The translations under genes were made by a program, and so were the position numbers. Positions 9,650-17,410 of a DNA stretch of 41,486 nucleotides are shown here, one piece after another (positions within the stretch are counted from its first letter, which is position 1; the number at the start of each line of letters is the position of its first letter). A model generated the notes under the pieces. That model was not told where the DNA came from. It searched no databases and saw nothing but the letters and a program-made list of their open reading frames with translations. Origin of the DNA: an uncultured Pseudomonadota bacterium (GTDB lineage Bacteria; Myxococcota_A; Bradymonadia; Bradymonadales; GCA-2716585); assembly GCA_937123825.1 (NCBI GenBank), contig CAKZKQ010000361.1:1-41486 (forward strand), given 5' to 3'.

Positions 9650-9992
9650 ATCAAAGCCGCTCCTCTCGGTAAGAACATCGGGCCTGGCAAAATCAGGCTC
9701 CTTTCTGATGCCCACGGTGCTCGCCCTGGGCAATGGCTCTCGGCACCCAGACACCACAACACCGTGGGTGTTTTGTGGCACAATCGGGTCCAAACCAGGC
9801 ACATCAGGCCGCCGGGCATGGGCAAAACCTACACGATCGGCGCTCAAACTCAACCCCGCCCCTCTGCGCCCGGGGCTTCATCGCTGTGCAAGCACGGGAT
9901 TTGTCGCCATCTGCGTTGCATTGAAGGCAGACATCGCACAACACACCAATGCAGTTTACACTGACGCCGCCTTGTGAACGGAGCATTGGCCG
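9650..9992. other. Divergent intergenic region HEAT operon / queG
   Basis: About 340 nt holding the promoters of both the minus-strand HEAT operon and the plus-strand queG operon. I see no strong hairpin, repeat or consensus promoter. The open frames that cross it are unsupported extensions. Confidence 0.5.
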
Positions 9993-11111
9993 ATGACCTC
10001 ATCTTTGACCGACCGCATTCTGACCCGAGCCCAAGAACTGGGTTTTGATCGTGCGGGCATCGCCCCAGCCGAGCCGCTGCCGGGTGCTGAGGCCTACCAG
10101 CGGTGGATCGAGGCCGATCACCACGGCAAAATGTCTTATCTGGCCCGCGACCCCGCAGGGCGCGCCGATCCCACGCGGCTTCTATCTGGGGCGCGCTCCA
10201 TTGTCGCGCTGGCCGCCAACTACCGCGTGGAAGAGCCCCAGGCTGAACCGGGCCAGGTGGCGCGCTACGCCCAGGGCTACGACTACCACAAAATCCTGGA
10301 GAAGCGCTTGGACCAACTGGCGGCGTTCATCCGCATGGAGGCTGGCGCGGACGTCAACACCCGCAGCGCGGTCGACCGCCTGCCGCTGCTGGAGCGCGAC
10401 GTGGCCCACCTGGCGGGCATCGGCTGGTATGGAAAGAACACCATGATCATCAACCGCCAGCTTGGCAGCTATCTCTTTTTGGCCGAACTGGTGGTGGACA
10501 TTGACCTTGAGGTCTGCACCGACGTGGTGGCGGATTTTTGCGGCACGTGCACCGCCTGCCTCGACGCCTGCCCCACCAAAGCCTTTGTCGCCCCCCACAT
10601 CCTGGACGCTCGCCGTTGCATCTCCTACCTGACGATCGAGCTGCGCGGTCCCATCCCGAGGCATCTGCGCGCGGCCATCGGGGCACACCTCTTTGGCTGC
10701 GACATTTGTCAAAGCGTGTGTCCCTGGAACCGCAAAGCGCCCCACACCACCGACTTCCCCTTCCTGGGGCGCCCAGAAATCCAGGGCATCAGCGCCGACC
10801 AATTGTTGGAGTTCGACGCAAGGCTCTTTCAGCTCTACTTTGCCTCATCGCCGCTGCAGCGCCCCAAACGCCAGGGCTTGTTGCGCAACGCCGCCGTCGT
10901 GCTGGGCAACACCGGACAACGCCGCTGGGTTCCGCTGCTGGTCAGGCGCCTCAAAGCCGAGCAAGATCCGGTCATTCGAGGCCACATCGCCTGGGCGTTG
11001 GGGCGCCTGGGAGGTGCCAAGGCGCGCACAGCCCTTGACGAGGCGCTCAAGGCAGAAGACGATCCCTACGTCCAGGAAGAACTGCGCGCTGCACACCAGG
11101 AGGTCTCATGA
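9993..11111 (+). CDS. queG: Epoxyqueuosine reductase QueG
   Basis: A 372-residue cytoplasmic enzyme of the last step of queuosine synthesis, reducing epoxyqueuosine to queuosine in the anticodon of GUN tRNAs. It uses cobalamin and two [4Fe-4S] clusters. Visible features: the N-terminal cobalamin-binding region, an Asp in VDRLPLLER (D128) at the catalytic position, ferredoxin-like cysteines at 183, 186, 189 and 193 (CGTCTACLDACPT) and at 209, 236, 239 and 243 (CDICQSVCPWN), and a C-terminal HEAT-like tRNA-binding segment (300-365). Length is typical. ATG 9993 has GGAG 9 nt upstream. It overlaps the next gene by 4 nt (ATGA), forming the head of a three-gene operon. Other queuosine genes are not in the window. 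Confidence 0.95.
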   Translation: MTSSLTDRILTRAQELGFDRAGIAPAEPLPGAEAYQRWIEADHHGKMSYLARDPAGRADPTRLLSGARSIVALAANYRVEEPQAEPGQVARYAQGYDYHKILEKRLDQLAAFIRMEAGADVNTRSAVDRLPLLERDVAHLAGIGWYGKNTMIINRQLGSYLFLAELVVDIDLEVCTDVVADFCGTCTACLDACPTKAFVAPHILDARRCISYLTIELRGPIPRHLRAAIGAHLFGCDICQSVCPWNRKAPHTTDFPFLGRPEIQGISADQLLEFDARLFQLYFASSPLQRPKRQGLLRNAAVVLGNTGQRRWVPLLVRRLKAEQDPVIRGHIAWALGRLGGAKARTALDEALKAEDDPYVQEELRAAHQEVS

Positions 11112-11998
11112 GCAACCCCAGGAGCATCACCAACCGTCATGGTCAGACCGTGGCCACCGTTCACCCTCCCACGGGTCCAGCGGTCCCGGTGGTCGTCAGC
11201 GTGCCGCACGCCGGCGAGTCGATCCCTGATGACATCGACGCGCTCCTGGCTCACAGCGACCACGATCTGCGTCACGAGATGCTCCAGGACGTGGATCGCT
11301 TTGTGGACCGCTTCTGGCCCGACGCGCCGTCACAAGGCGCCTGGCTCATCGTGGCCCACCACAGCCGCTACGTCGTGGACCTCAACCGCGCCCCGGACGA
11401 CACCAGCGCCGAGGTGGTTCAAGGCGCCGTCGCCAAAGACCAACCCGGCTACTACGGAGAGCGAGGCGTCATCTGGGCGCGCACCACGCGGCGCACCCCG
11501 GTCTGGCAGGCGCCCATGAGCCAAGAGGCCTTTGAGCGCCGCATTGGGGACTACCACGTGCCCTACCATCAAGCGCTCGAGGCGCTCTTGACCGAAACAT
11601 GCGCCCGCTTTGGCAGGGTCTTGCTCATCGACGGGCACTCCATGCCCAGCCAGGGCCGCGCTGGCCACGGCGACACGGGCCAACGGCGGCCCGACATCAA
11701 CCCTGGCACTGTGGACGACACCTCCACAGATCATCGCTTTGCTGACATCGTCGATGGGCACTTGAGGGAGCAAGGACTGGAAGTCAAACGCAACGCCCCC
11801 TACAAAGGCGGCTGGATCACGCGCCACTACGGGCGCCCCCAACATGGCTGGCACGCCATCCAGATCGAGGTCAACCGACACCTCTATATGGACGAGGTCA
11901 CCTGCGCCCCCAAAGAAGAAGGGATCGCCAGGGTGCGCGCCGCCATGGCAGGGATCATCCCAGCCATCACCGCCGCGATGGGTACGGAGGCACCATGA
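11108..11998 (+). CDS. N-formylglutamate amidohydrolase family protein
   Basis: A 296-residue protein of the zinc-dependent N-formylglutamate amidohydrolase family, which hydrolyses N-formyl-glutamate to formate and glutamate in one branch of histidine breakdown. Supporting motifs are VVSVPHAGESIPDD (about 28-41), the DVDRFVD segment, VVDLNRAPDD, the metal-region motif LLIDGHSMPS, and IQIEVNRHLYMDE near the C-terminus. Start and stop overlap its neighbours by 4 nt on both sides (ATGA), so it is translationally coupled to queG and to the YihY-type gene. No hutH/U/I gene is present, so the in vivo substrate may be another N-acyl amino acid. Family confident, exact substrate not. Confidence 0.85.
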   Translation: MSNPRSITNRHGQTVATVHPPTGPAVPVVVSVPHAGESIPDDIDALLAHSDHDLRHEMLQDVDRFVDRFWPDAPSQGAWLIVAHHSRYVVDLNRAPDDTSAEVVQGAVAKDQPGYYGERGVIWARTTRRTPVWQAPMSQEAFERRIGDYHVPYHQALEALLTETCARFGRVLLIDGHSMPSQGRAGHGDTGQRRPDINPGTVDDTSTDHRFADIVDGHLREQGLEVKRNAPYKGGWITRHYGRPQHGWHAIQIEVNRHLYMDEVTCAPKEEGIARVRAAMAGIIPAITAAMGTEAP

Positions 11999-13608
11999 AC
12001 GCGCCGCAACATGACCTGAAACCCGATCCCTGGTGGGTGCGCTGGAGAGCCAACTTTCACCACGCCATCGCCAGGATGCGCTTCCTCATCACCCAGTTCT
12101 CGCTGGGACGGTGGGACGAGTTGTCGCGCACTGAGTTGCTGCTGGCCTACCCTTCCATCCTCATCGTCCAGGTTTTTCGGGAGTTGATCCGAGACCGGGG
12201 ATTGGTCCGGGCAAGCTCGCTGGCCTACACCACGACCCTCTCGGTGGTGCCGCTCTTGACCGTGGCGACCACACTCTCCACTGCCTTCGGCGTCGGCGAT
12301 CAGGCGTTGACGGATCTGCTGGCCAACATCATGCCGGTGTCGGCCGACACCATCATCGCCCAGCTTCAGGAGTTCAGCGCCCGACAAGGCGGCACGCTCA
12401 GCGGCATCGGCTCGGTGATCTTGATCCTCTTGGGCGTGGCCCTCTTCAACAACATCGAGCACGCCTTCAACGACATCTGGCGGATCCGCACCAGCCGCCC
12501 GCTGCTCAACAAGTTCCTGACCTTTTATGCGCTGATCACGCTGGCGCCGCTGCTGATCACCATCTCGGTCATCGAGTCCGCCCGCGTCCAGATCATCATG
12601 GACGACATCCCCTTTGTGGCCAGCGTCGGCTACAAGCTTTTGCCCATTGGGCTGGCCGTCATCGCCTTCACGTCGGCCAACAAGCTCCTGCCGCACACCG
12701 AGGTCAAGTGGGTCCCAGCGCTGGTCTCGGGGCTCGTCACCGCCATCGCCTTTGAGTTGGCCAAGGCGGGCTTCAACATCTACGTCAACGTCTTTTTGAT
12801 CGAGTCCTACACCAACGTCTACGGCGCCATCAGCTTGATCCCGATCTTCCTTGTCTGGGTCTACGTCTCGTGGGTGATCGTGCTCTTTGGCGCAGAGTTG
12901 ACCTACACCATCCAGAACCTCAAACACCTGCTGCTGCCCCAGCGCCTGCACGACATCAATCAAAACAGCGAGCGGCGCTTTGATCCACTGATTTCGCTGG
13001 AGCTTTACGCCCCCATCGCGGCGCACTTCAAACAAGGGCAGGGGCCCATCCCGCTGGATCGGGTCGCGGCCATCTCACGCGTACCCACGGATCTGGCCCG
13101 AGAGCTGCTCAAGCGCATGTTGGCCAATGAACTCTTGATGGAGGTCACCTACGACGATCCAGAAGGGGCAAGCGTCGGCTACGTCCCTTCGAGGCCCCTG
13201 GAAGACATCCCCCTCTTGGACGTCCTGGACTCGTGCCGCAGCGAGGTCAAGGTCGAAGAACAAGGCCGCTTTATGCGGGCGCTCTTTAGCCTGCACCACT
13301 CCCGCGAGGAAGAGATCTTTGGGGAGTTGACCTGCGCGTCGCTGGTCAACGAGGGCGACACTCAGCGTCTGGCGCTCCTGGCCGACGCCATCACCTCAAG
13401 CGTCCACGCGGCCACAGACCGCCCCGACCCGGAAGACCCCAACGTCACGCTCGAAAACCGCCTGAGTCGGGCTGGCCAGCTCCTGCGCGAGAGCATGAGC
13501 GGCGTCAAAGCGCGCCCCGCAATCGCCGCCGAGGCCAAAGACCCCGAGCCCAGCGAGTCCAACCCCATCGACCAACTCCTGGGCGGCGAACTGGCAGAAA
13601 ACACCTGA
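11995..13608 (+). CDS. YihY/UPF0761 family membrane protein
   Basis: A 537-residue inner-membrane protein. After a soluble N-terminus, the core has about six hydrophobic segments between residues 55 and 310, with the family motif ASSLAYTTTLSVVPLLTV, FNNIEHAFNDIWRIR and LWVYVSWVIVLFGAELTYT-like sequence. The family was once misnamed ribonuclease BN; no nuclease activity is implied. From about residue 325 a cytoplasmic C-terminal extension includes a winged-helix-like segment (PLDRVAAISRVPTDLARELLKRM) and ends in a disordered acidic tail. It overlaps the amidohydrolase gene by 4 nt. The role is unknown; relatives have been linked to envelope integrity and transport. Confidence 0.88.
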   Translation: MNAPQHDLKPDPWWVRWRANFHHAIARMRFLITQFSLGRWDELSRTELLLAYPSILIVQVFRELIRDRGLVRASSLAYTTTLSVVPLLTVATTLSTAFGVGDQALTDLLANIMPVSADTIIAQLQEFSARQGGTLSGIGSVILILLGVALFNNIEHAFNDIWRIRTSRPLLNKFLTFYALITLAPLLITISVIESARVQIIMDDIPFVASVGYKLLPIGLAVIAFTSANKLLPHTEVKWVPALVSGLVTAIAFELAKAGFNIYVNVFLIESYTNVYGAISLIPIFLVWVYVSWVIVLFGAELTYTIQNLKHLLLPQRLHDINQNSERRFDPLISLELYAPIAAHFKQGQGPIPLDRVAAISRVPTDLARELLKRMLANELLMEVTYDDPEGASVGYVPSRPLEDIPLLDVLDSCRSEVKVEEQGRFMRALFSLHHSREEEIFGELTCASLVNEGDTQRLALLADAITSSVHAATDRPDPEDPNVTLENRLSRAGQLLRESMSGVKARPAIAAEAKDPEPSESNPIDQLLGGELAENT

Positions 13609-13645
13609 ACCGCACAAGACGCCTCAGCCCAAGACTGCTTTGGTA

Positions 13646-13849
13646 TCAGTTCACGCTGCGCTGCAAACGCGCGATGCGGTCTTTGAGCCAAAGCTTCTTT
13701 TTCTGGATCTGCTTGCGCTCGACCTGCTCGTCTCCCGACAGGTAGACGTGCCCATCAAGCACATTCAGCCTTGTCTCCAGAGCCTCGTGCTCAGCTCTGA
13801 AACGGTCAATCTGATCCTGAACGCTGCCTTCCTCAAAGACTTGAGTCAT
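13646..13849 (-). CDS. DUF465/YdcH family small protein
   Basis: A 67-residue soluble helical-hairpin protein. ATG 13849 has AGGAG 5 nt upstream. It matches the YdcH/DUF465 pattern: two amphipathic helices, with HEALETRLNVLDG, then GDEQVERKQIQKKKL and the diagnostic end WLKDRIARL. Function of the family is unknown. It converges on the YihY-type gene, whose stop is only 37 nt away. Too short for many automatic callers but the match is convincing. Confidence 0.8.
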   Translation of the reverse strand: MTQVFEEGSVQDQIDRFRAEHEALETRLNVLDGHVYLSGDEQVERKQIQKKKLWLKDRIARLQRSVN

Positions 13850-14488
13850 CCCGTCTCCTGGTGGGCTTGGACGCACCCTTGCGCCGACATCGCCCCCTTT
13901 TCAGAACACATCTGAAAGAGAACGAATTCATCTGGCTTGGGTGTCATTGACATGATTTCAGGTTAGGCGACCACACTTCAGCCGTCAACCACCCCCCAGC
14001 GCCTCTTCCCCACCACAACCGACGGCGCCCGTCAAAACCCCATCCACACCGTGCTAGACGGCCTCGATGGCCGCTGGCATGCGCCACCACGCCAAAAATC
14101 GACCAAGAAAATGACAAAAAATGAATTTTTCACGCAACTGGAGCCATCAGCGCCCGATAACCCCCTCCCCGACAGACACGGCGAGCGGGACAGGCGACAA
14201 ACCTGACCATGACGTCGGCCACACACTCGCGGACATACAGGCTCGCGTGCAGGATGCGCGCGGGACTGTCTGGTTAAGCCAGACCGCCCTCTTGAGAGTT
14301 AGAGCAAAGTTATGGGCACCATTGGGTGTCAAACGGGCGCTGCCTCTGGGGCAAGAGGGCCTAGCCAAGTCCCCTCGTCGTGTCTGACCCACATCTCCCA
14401 AACACAAAAACAGCCAAAGGGGCGATGGATCTCCACCGCCCCCCTGTGATTGCAGGCCATGCGCTTTAGATGGCGCCTGGAATTCGCC
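13850..14488. other. Intergenic region with terminator, no gene
   Basis: About 640 nt between the divergent starts/ends of DUF465 and the protease gene. It contains a small hairpin, GTCTGG with CCAGAC (14268-14284), and the protease terminator at 14419-14442. The plus frame 14121-14387 has no ribosome-binding site or known motif. Otherwise I see nothing. Confidence 0.45.
14403..14442 (-). terminator. Terminator of the matrixin-like gene
   Basis: On the minus strand GGGGCG and CGCCCC (plus coordinates 14437-14442 and 14419-14424) form a stem that continues after one mismatch with four more pairs. It is followed on the minus strand by a T-rich run ending near 14403. It lies 47-86 nt after the stop at 14489. 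Confidence 0.65.
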
Positions 14489-15919
14489 TCAGCGGGCCAG
14501 ACGCAACTGAGCCACCTCATCAAAGAGCGCGTCCAACTCCACAGCCCCCGAGAACGCTTCACCGCCGACCACAGTGCGATCTTTGCGCATCAACTCCACA
14601 TGGGACAGATCCCGGCTTGCCCACAGCGAATCTCCCATGGCGTCCACGTCCAGGACCCCTTGGGACATGCCCACAGGCATGTAGCTGATGCCCAGGCCAC
14701 GGCGCTGGCGCAGGAAGAACATCACCGGCTCACCCACGCGCGGCGCCTCAATGCCCGCGATCTCCTGGGCGATGCCGCCCACTTCGCCGCCGGGCGTCAA
14801 GACCACCACCTCTTCACCCTCCACGCAGCGATCCGAGACCGGGCAGTTGGAGACACGCACCGTCGAACGCGTCCAGATGATCCCACCATCAAAGGCCGCC
14901 TCTTGCATCACCACGTCGCCCATCAGCACGCGATCGCTGCGCAGCGACAGGTCTTCGAGCGTCATCGCCTTGAGCGTCGAAGCGTCGGCCACAGTCGGCG
15001 CCGCCATCACAGCCCCCACAGCCAGCATCGCGACCGCCACCGAGGCCACCGCGCGGCGACGGCGCCACACCAGCGCACCCCCCAGAACAAAACCGAACAT
15101 CAGCATCCCCCCCAGACCGCCGTCGCGGCCTCCCGGCGCTGCCGCGGTGCACGCCAGGTGCACCGAAGCGTCATTGATCCGATAACCAGACTCGCTGTCT
15201 TCCCCATCAAAGGGATCAAAAGCCGCCCCCGGCTGCCCCGGATCGCCACCGGTGATGGGCAGCTCGCCGGTGCCGTAGAGGCTCAGCAGACCCGCCATGT
15301 CGTCGTGGGACAGATCGCGCTTTTGCAGCTCACCGCTGGGCGCGCTGGGGAACATCGTGGCGTCTTCATGGTCGCTGTGGTCCAGCCCAATGAAGTGGCC
15401 CACCTCGTGGGTCAGCGTGTTGGCCAGATCGTGGCGATCCGCGCTGCCGTCCGTGGCCCACTTGAAGTCCACACCGTTGATGACAATGTCGGCGTCGAGC
15501 AGCTTGCCGTTGTTGACGCTGAAGGTGGTCAACGTGATGGCCAACACCTCGCTGCCAAAGGCCCAATCATCCTCGGCCCACATCACCAGGTTCTCGTTTT
15601 GACCGCCGCGCTCATAGCCATAGTTGGCCGAGGCCGTCTCGCCGCCGTAAACCATCTTCAGCGCCGAGCCGGGCTGATCGCTCCAGGCCCCAAACGAGCG
15701 CTGCACCGCGTCGCGCGCCTGCTCAAAGGACAAATCCGAGCTGCTGGCGGCGTTGATTGAGTAGACCACGCTGCCAGCGTCCCAGTGGATGTGGGCCGAC
15801 GTCCGGGTCTCTTTGAGCTTGAAGGCGTGCGCTTCGGTGGTGACGGCTCCCACGGCCAGGGTGGCGATCGTGGCAGCGCCAAGGGCGCGCAGTGAGGCGT
15901 GTTTGGTGGCGTTGTCCAT
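14489..15919 (-). CDS. Matrixin-like metalloprotease fused to second exported domain
   Basis: A 476-residue protein from ATG 15919. Residues 1-31 are a signal peptide ending AHA. Residues 32-225 are an M10/matrixin-like zinc protease with the motif HEVGHFIGLDH (171-181) and the downstream ATMFPS Met-turn-like segment. A Cys at 257 precedes a Gly-rich hydrophobic helix (about 267-285) and RRRR (286-289), the layout of a MYXO-CTERM-type surface sorting tail. But the frame does not stop: another hydrophobic segment (290-314) resembling a signal peptide follows, then a beta-rich domain to 476 (motifs LRSDRVLMGDVV, GGEVGGIAQEIAG, VMFFLRQ). This pairs two products usually encoded as neighbours. An in-frame GTG at 15070 with a G-rich upstream run could start the second part separately. 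Extracellular proteolysis likely; role of the second domain unknown. Confidence 0.85.
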   Translation of the reverse strand: MDNATKHASLRALGAATIATLAVGAVTTEAHAFKLKETRTSAHIHWDAGSVVYSINAASSSDLSFEQARDAVQRSFGAWSDQPGSALKMVYGGETASANYGYERGGQNENLVMWAEDDWAFGSEVLAITLTTFSVNNGKLLDADIVINGVDFKWATDGSADRHDLANTLTHEVGHFIGLDHSDHEDATMFPSAPSGELQKRDLSHDDMAGLLSLYGTGELPITGGDPGQPGAAFDPFDGEDSESGYRINDASVHLACTAAAPGGRDGGLGGMLMFGFVLGGALVWRRRRAVASVAVAMLAVGAVMAAPTVADASTLKAMTLEDLSLRSDRVLMGDVVMQEAAFDGGIIWTRSTVRVSNCPVSDRCVEGEEVVVLTPGGEVGGIAQEIAGIEAPRVGEPVMFFLRQRRGLGISYMPVGMSQGVLDVDAMGDSLWASRDLSHVELMRKDRTVVGGEAFSGAVELDALFDEVAQLRLAR

Positions 15920-16306
15920 GGTCTGTCGGCTCCCAACGGCCACTGCCAGACCCCCGGCAATGGCGCTCCAACCCCCAAGAACATGGTGTGCTCCTGGGGG
16001 CTCGCGTTGTGGATTCAGCGCCGACAGACGATGTTCACCATGCTTCGTTTCGGTAGCCCGGCTGTCCTGGGAGAAATCTCCGCAGCACCCGTGGCTTTGC
16101 GTCCCGCCCTTACGAGCGGTTTGCCGTTGTCGTCGAAGCGCCGATCCGTATGATTTTGGTACAAAGGCGCCGTTCGTCCTGAACGGCACCCCGTGATTGC
16201 GGTTTGTGAGGCTCCCCTGGCAGGGCGCTTGAACCGTCGGGTCCAAACCCCAGGCAGGGGCCTCATCAGTTTCATCGGATGGGGGTGGGGGAACTTTAGG
16301 GCATTT
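15920..16306. other. Intergenic region upstream of the protease gene
   Basis: About 390 nt between the end of the two-helix membrane protein and the start of the protease, both minus strand. It holds a hairpin at 16169-16187 and a second imperfect pairing (16208-16219 with 16255-16264). The frame of the protease stays open here up to 16246 but the translation is not protein-like. The protease promoter is expected here. Confidence 0.45.
16169..16187 (-). terminator. Hairpin after the kinase/membrane-protein operon
   Basis: GCCGTTC (16169-16175) and GAACGGC (16181-16187) form a perfect 7-bp stem with a 5-nt loop. On the minus strand it is followed by GCCTTTGT. It lies about 120 nt after the stop at 16307. 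Confidence 0.4.
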
Positions 16307-17410
16307 TCACGTTTCGGCGTCTGGATCGGCCAAACGGTCACCGACCCCCATAAAGACGACCACGTCGTCACGCTTGGCGCCCTCTTCATCGTCGCTTTGA
16401 TGGCCGCTGGATGAAAAACCACCGCTGAGGGTCTTTTTGCGCGACATCTCATTGCGAGAGACGATGTCCACCGACTCTGTGGCCAACGTGCGCAGCTCCC
16501 CCATGTTCTCTCCCTGCATGGGCTTGGACAGGCGCGGCACGGGCGTGGGCAGACGGTCGGTGAGCAAACGGCGGATCCTCTCCACCTCGGCGTCCACATC
16601 CAGACTGTCGCCGCCGCTTTGCTCTCCCAACGCTTCGCGAGAGAGCATCAGGTTGGTGGGCATCTCTCCAAAGGGATCTTCCGCAGCAGCGACCCGTCCG
16701 CCGCGCTGAGCCAGGCTGTCCAACCGCCCTGTGGCAAGCGCAGCGCCTTTGGCGACGGTGCTGGAGCCGTTGATCATGACCTGAGTGATGTCTTCGGCCT
16801 CCAGGGGCTCATCCATCTCCACTTGCGCGTAAATCCGCCACTTGTCCGCTTGTTGGGGCCACGTGCGGGGATCTTCCACATTCACGGGGCCTGTTTGGTG
16901 GGGCACAGCGCTCTTCTGCACGGGCGCCAGCAAGAGGCCAGAGTCTTCTCCCAACGCCTCAAAGGGCTCGGGGGTCTGCTTGGTGCGGGTGCCTCGATTG
17001 GCAAAGATGGACGCCGATGTTTTGGAGGCACTTTGGCCATTGCTCCTGGCCAACATCGCGGGGTTGGAGCGCACCACATGATCTGGACCGGACGCGGCGC
17101 GTTGAGGTGTCGCAGCAGGCTGAGGGCGTGCGACCATGGACAAGGAGGATTCGGACAGACGCGCCTGAGGGTTTCTTGGGGGCATGGACAGCACCGACAA
17201 GCCCGCCAGCGCCAAAGTCGGCACCAGCAAGAGCACCACCACGCCTGTCGCCCCAAAGACGAGGTTCAAAATCCCTGTGGGCAAAAGCCCCGTGAAGGTC
17301 ACCCCCAACAAGAGGAAGCCGAGCATGGCCATGGCCGACAGAGCCACCACCAGCGCGCGCGCAGTGGGGTTCGTGGCGATGTAGCGGACGCGCTGGCTCA
17401 ACTTGCTCAC
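16307..17410 (-). CDS. Two-helix membrane protein coupled to kinase
   Basis: A 367-residue protein with a GTG start at 17410 that overlaps the kinase stop by 4 nt (GTGA), so the two are probably made together. A basic N-terminus is followed by two hydrophobic helices (about 19-40 and 46-75), giving a membrane hairpin. The remaining 290 residues are predicted soluble and low in order: Ser/Pro/Gln-rich to about 180, then charged segments including LDVDAEVERIRRLLTDRLP and a C-terminus rich in Ser, Asp and Lys (RKKTLSGGFSSSG). The abundance of Ser/Thr makes it a plausible substrate or membrane anchor for the kinase, but that is inference. I do not recognise a known family. Confidence 0.75.
   Translation of the reverse strand: MSKLSQRVRYIATNPTARALVVALSAMAMLGFLLLGVTFTGLLPTGILNLVFGATGVVVLLLVPTLALAGLSVLSMPPRNPQARLSESSLSMVARPQPAATPQRAASGPDHVVRSNPAMLARSNGQSASKTSASIFANRGTRTKQTPEPFEALGEDSGLLLAPVQKSAVPHQTGPVNVEDPRTWPQQADKWRIYAQVEMDEPLEAEDITQVMINGSSTVAKGAALATGRLDSLAQRGGRVAAAEDPFGEMPTNLMLSREALGEQSGGDSLDVDAEVERIRRLLTDRLPTPVPRLSKPMQGENMGELRTLATESVDIVSRNEMSRKKTLSGGFSSSGHQSDDEEGAKRDDVVVFMGVGDRLADPDAET

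Noticed and set aside
11108..11998. Assignment as hutG of a histidine-degradation operon
   Set aside because: No other hut gene is present; only the family name is kept.
14260..14300. Possible tRNA suggested by the GTCTGG/CCAGAC stem
   Set aside because: No T-loop GTTC-type sequence, acceptor stem or CCA-compatible layout around it.
14121..14387. 88-residue frame on the plus strand
   Set aside because: No ribosome-binding site, no motif, and lies in a region with terminator structure.
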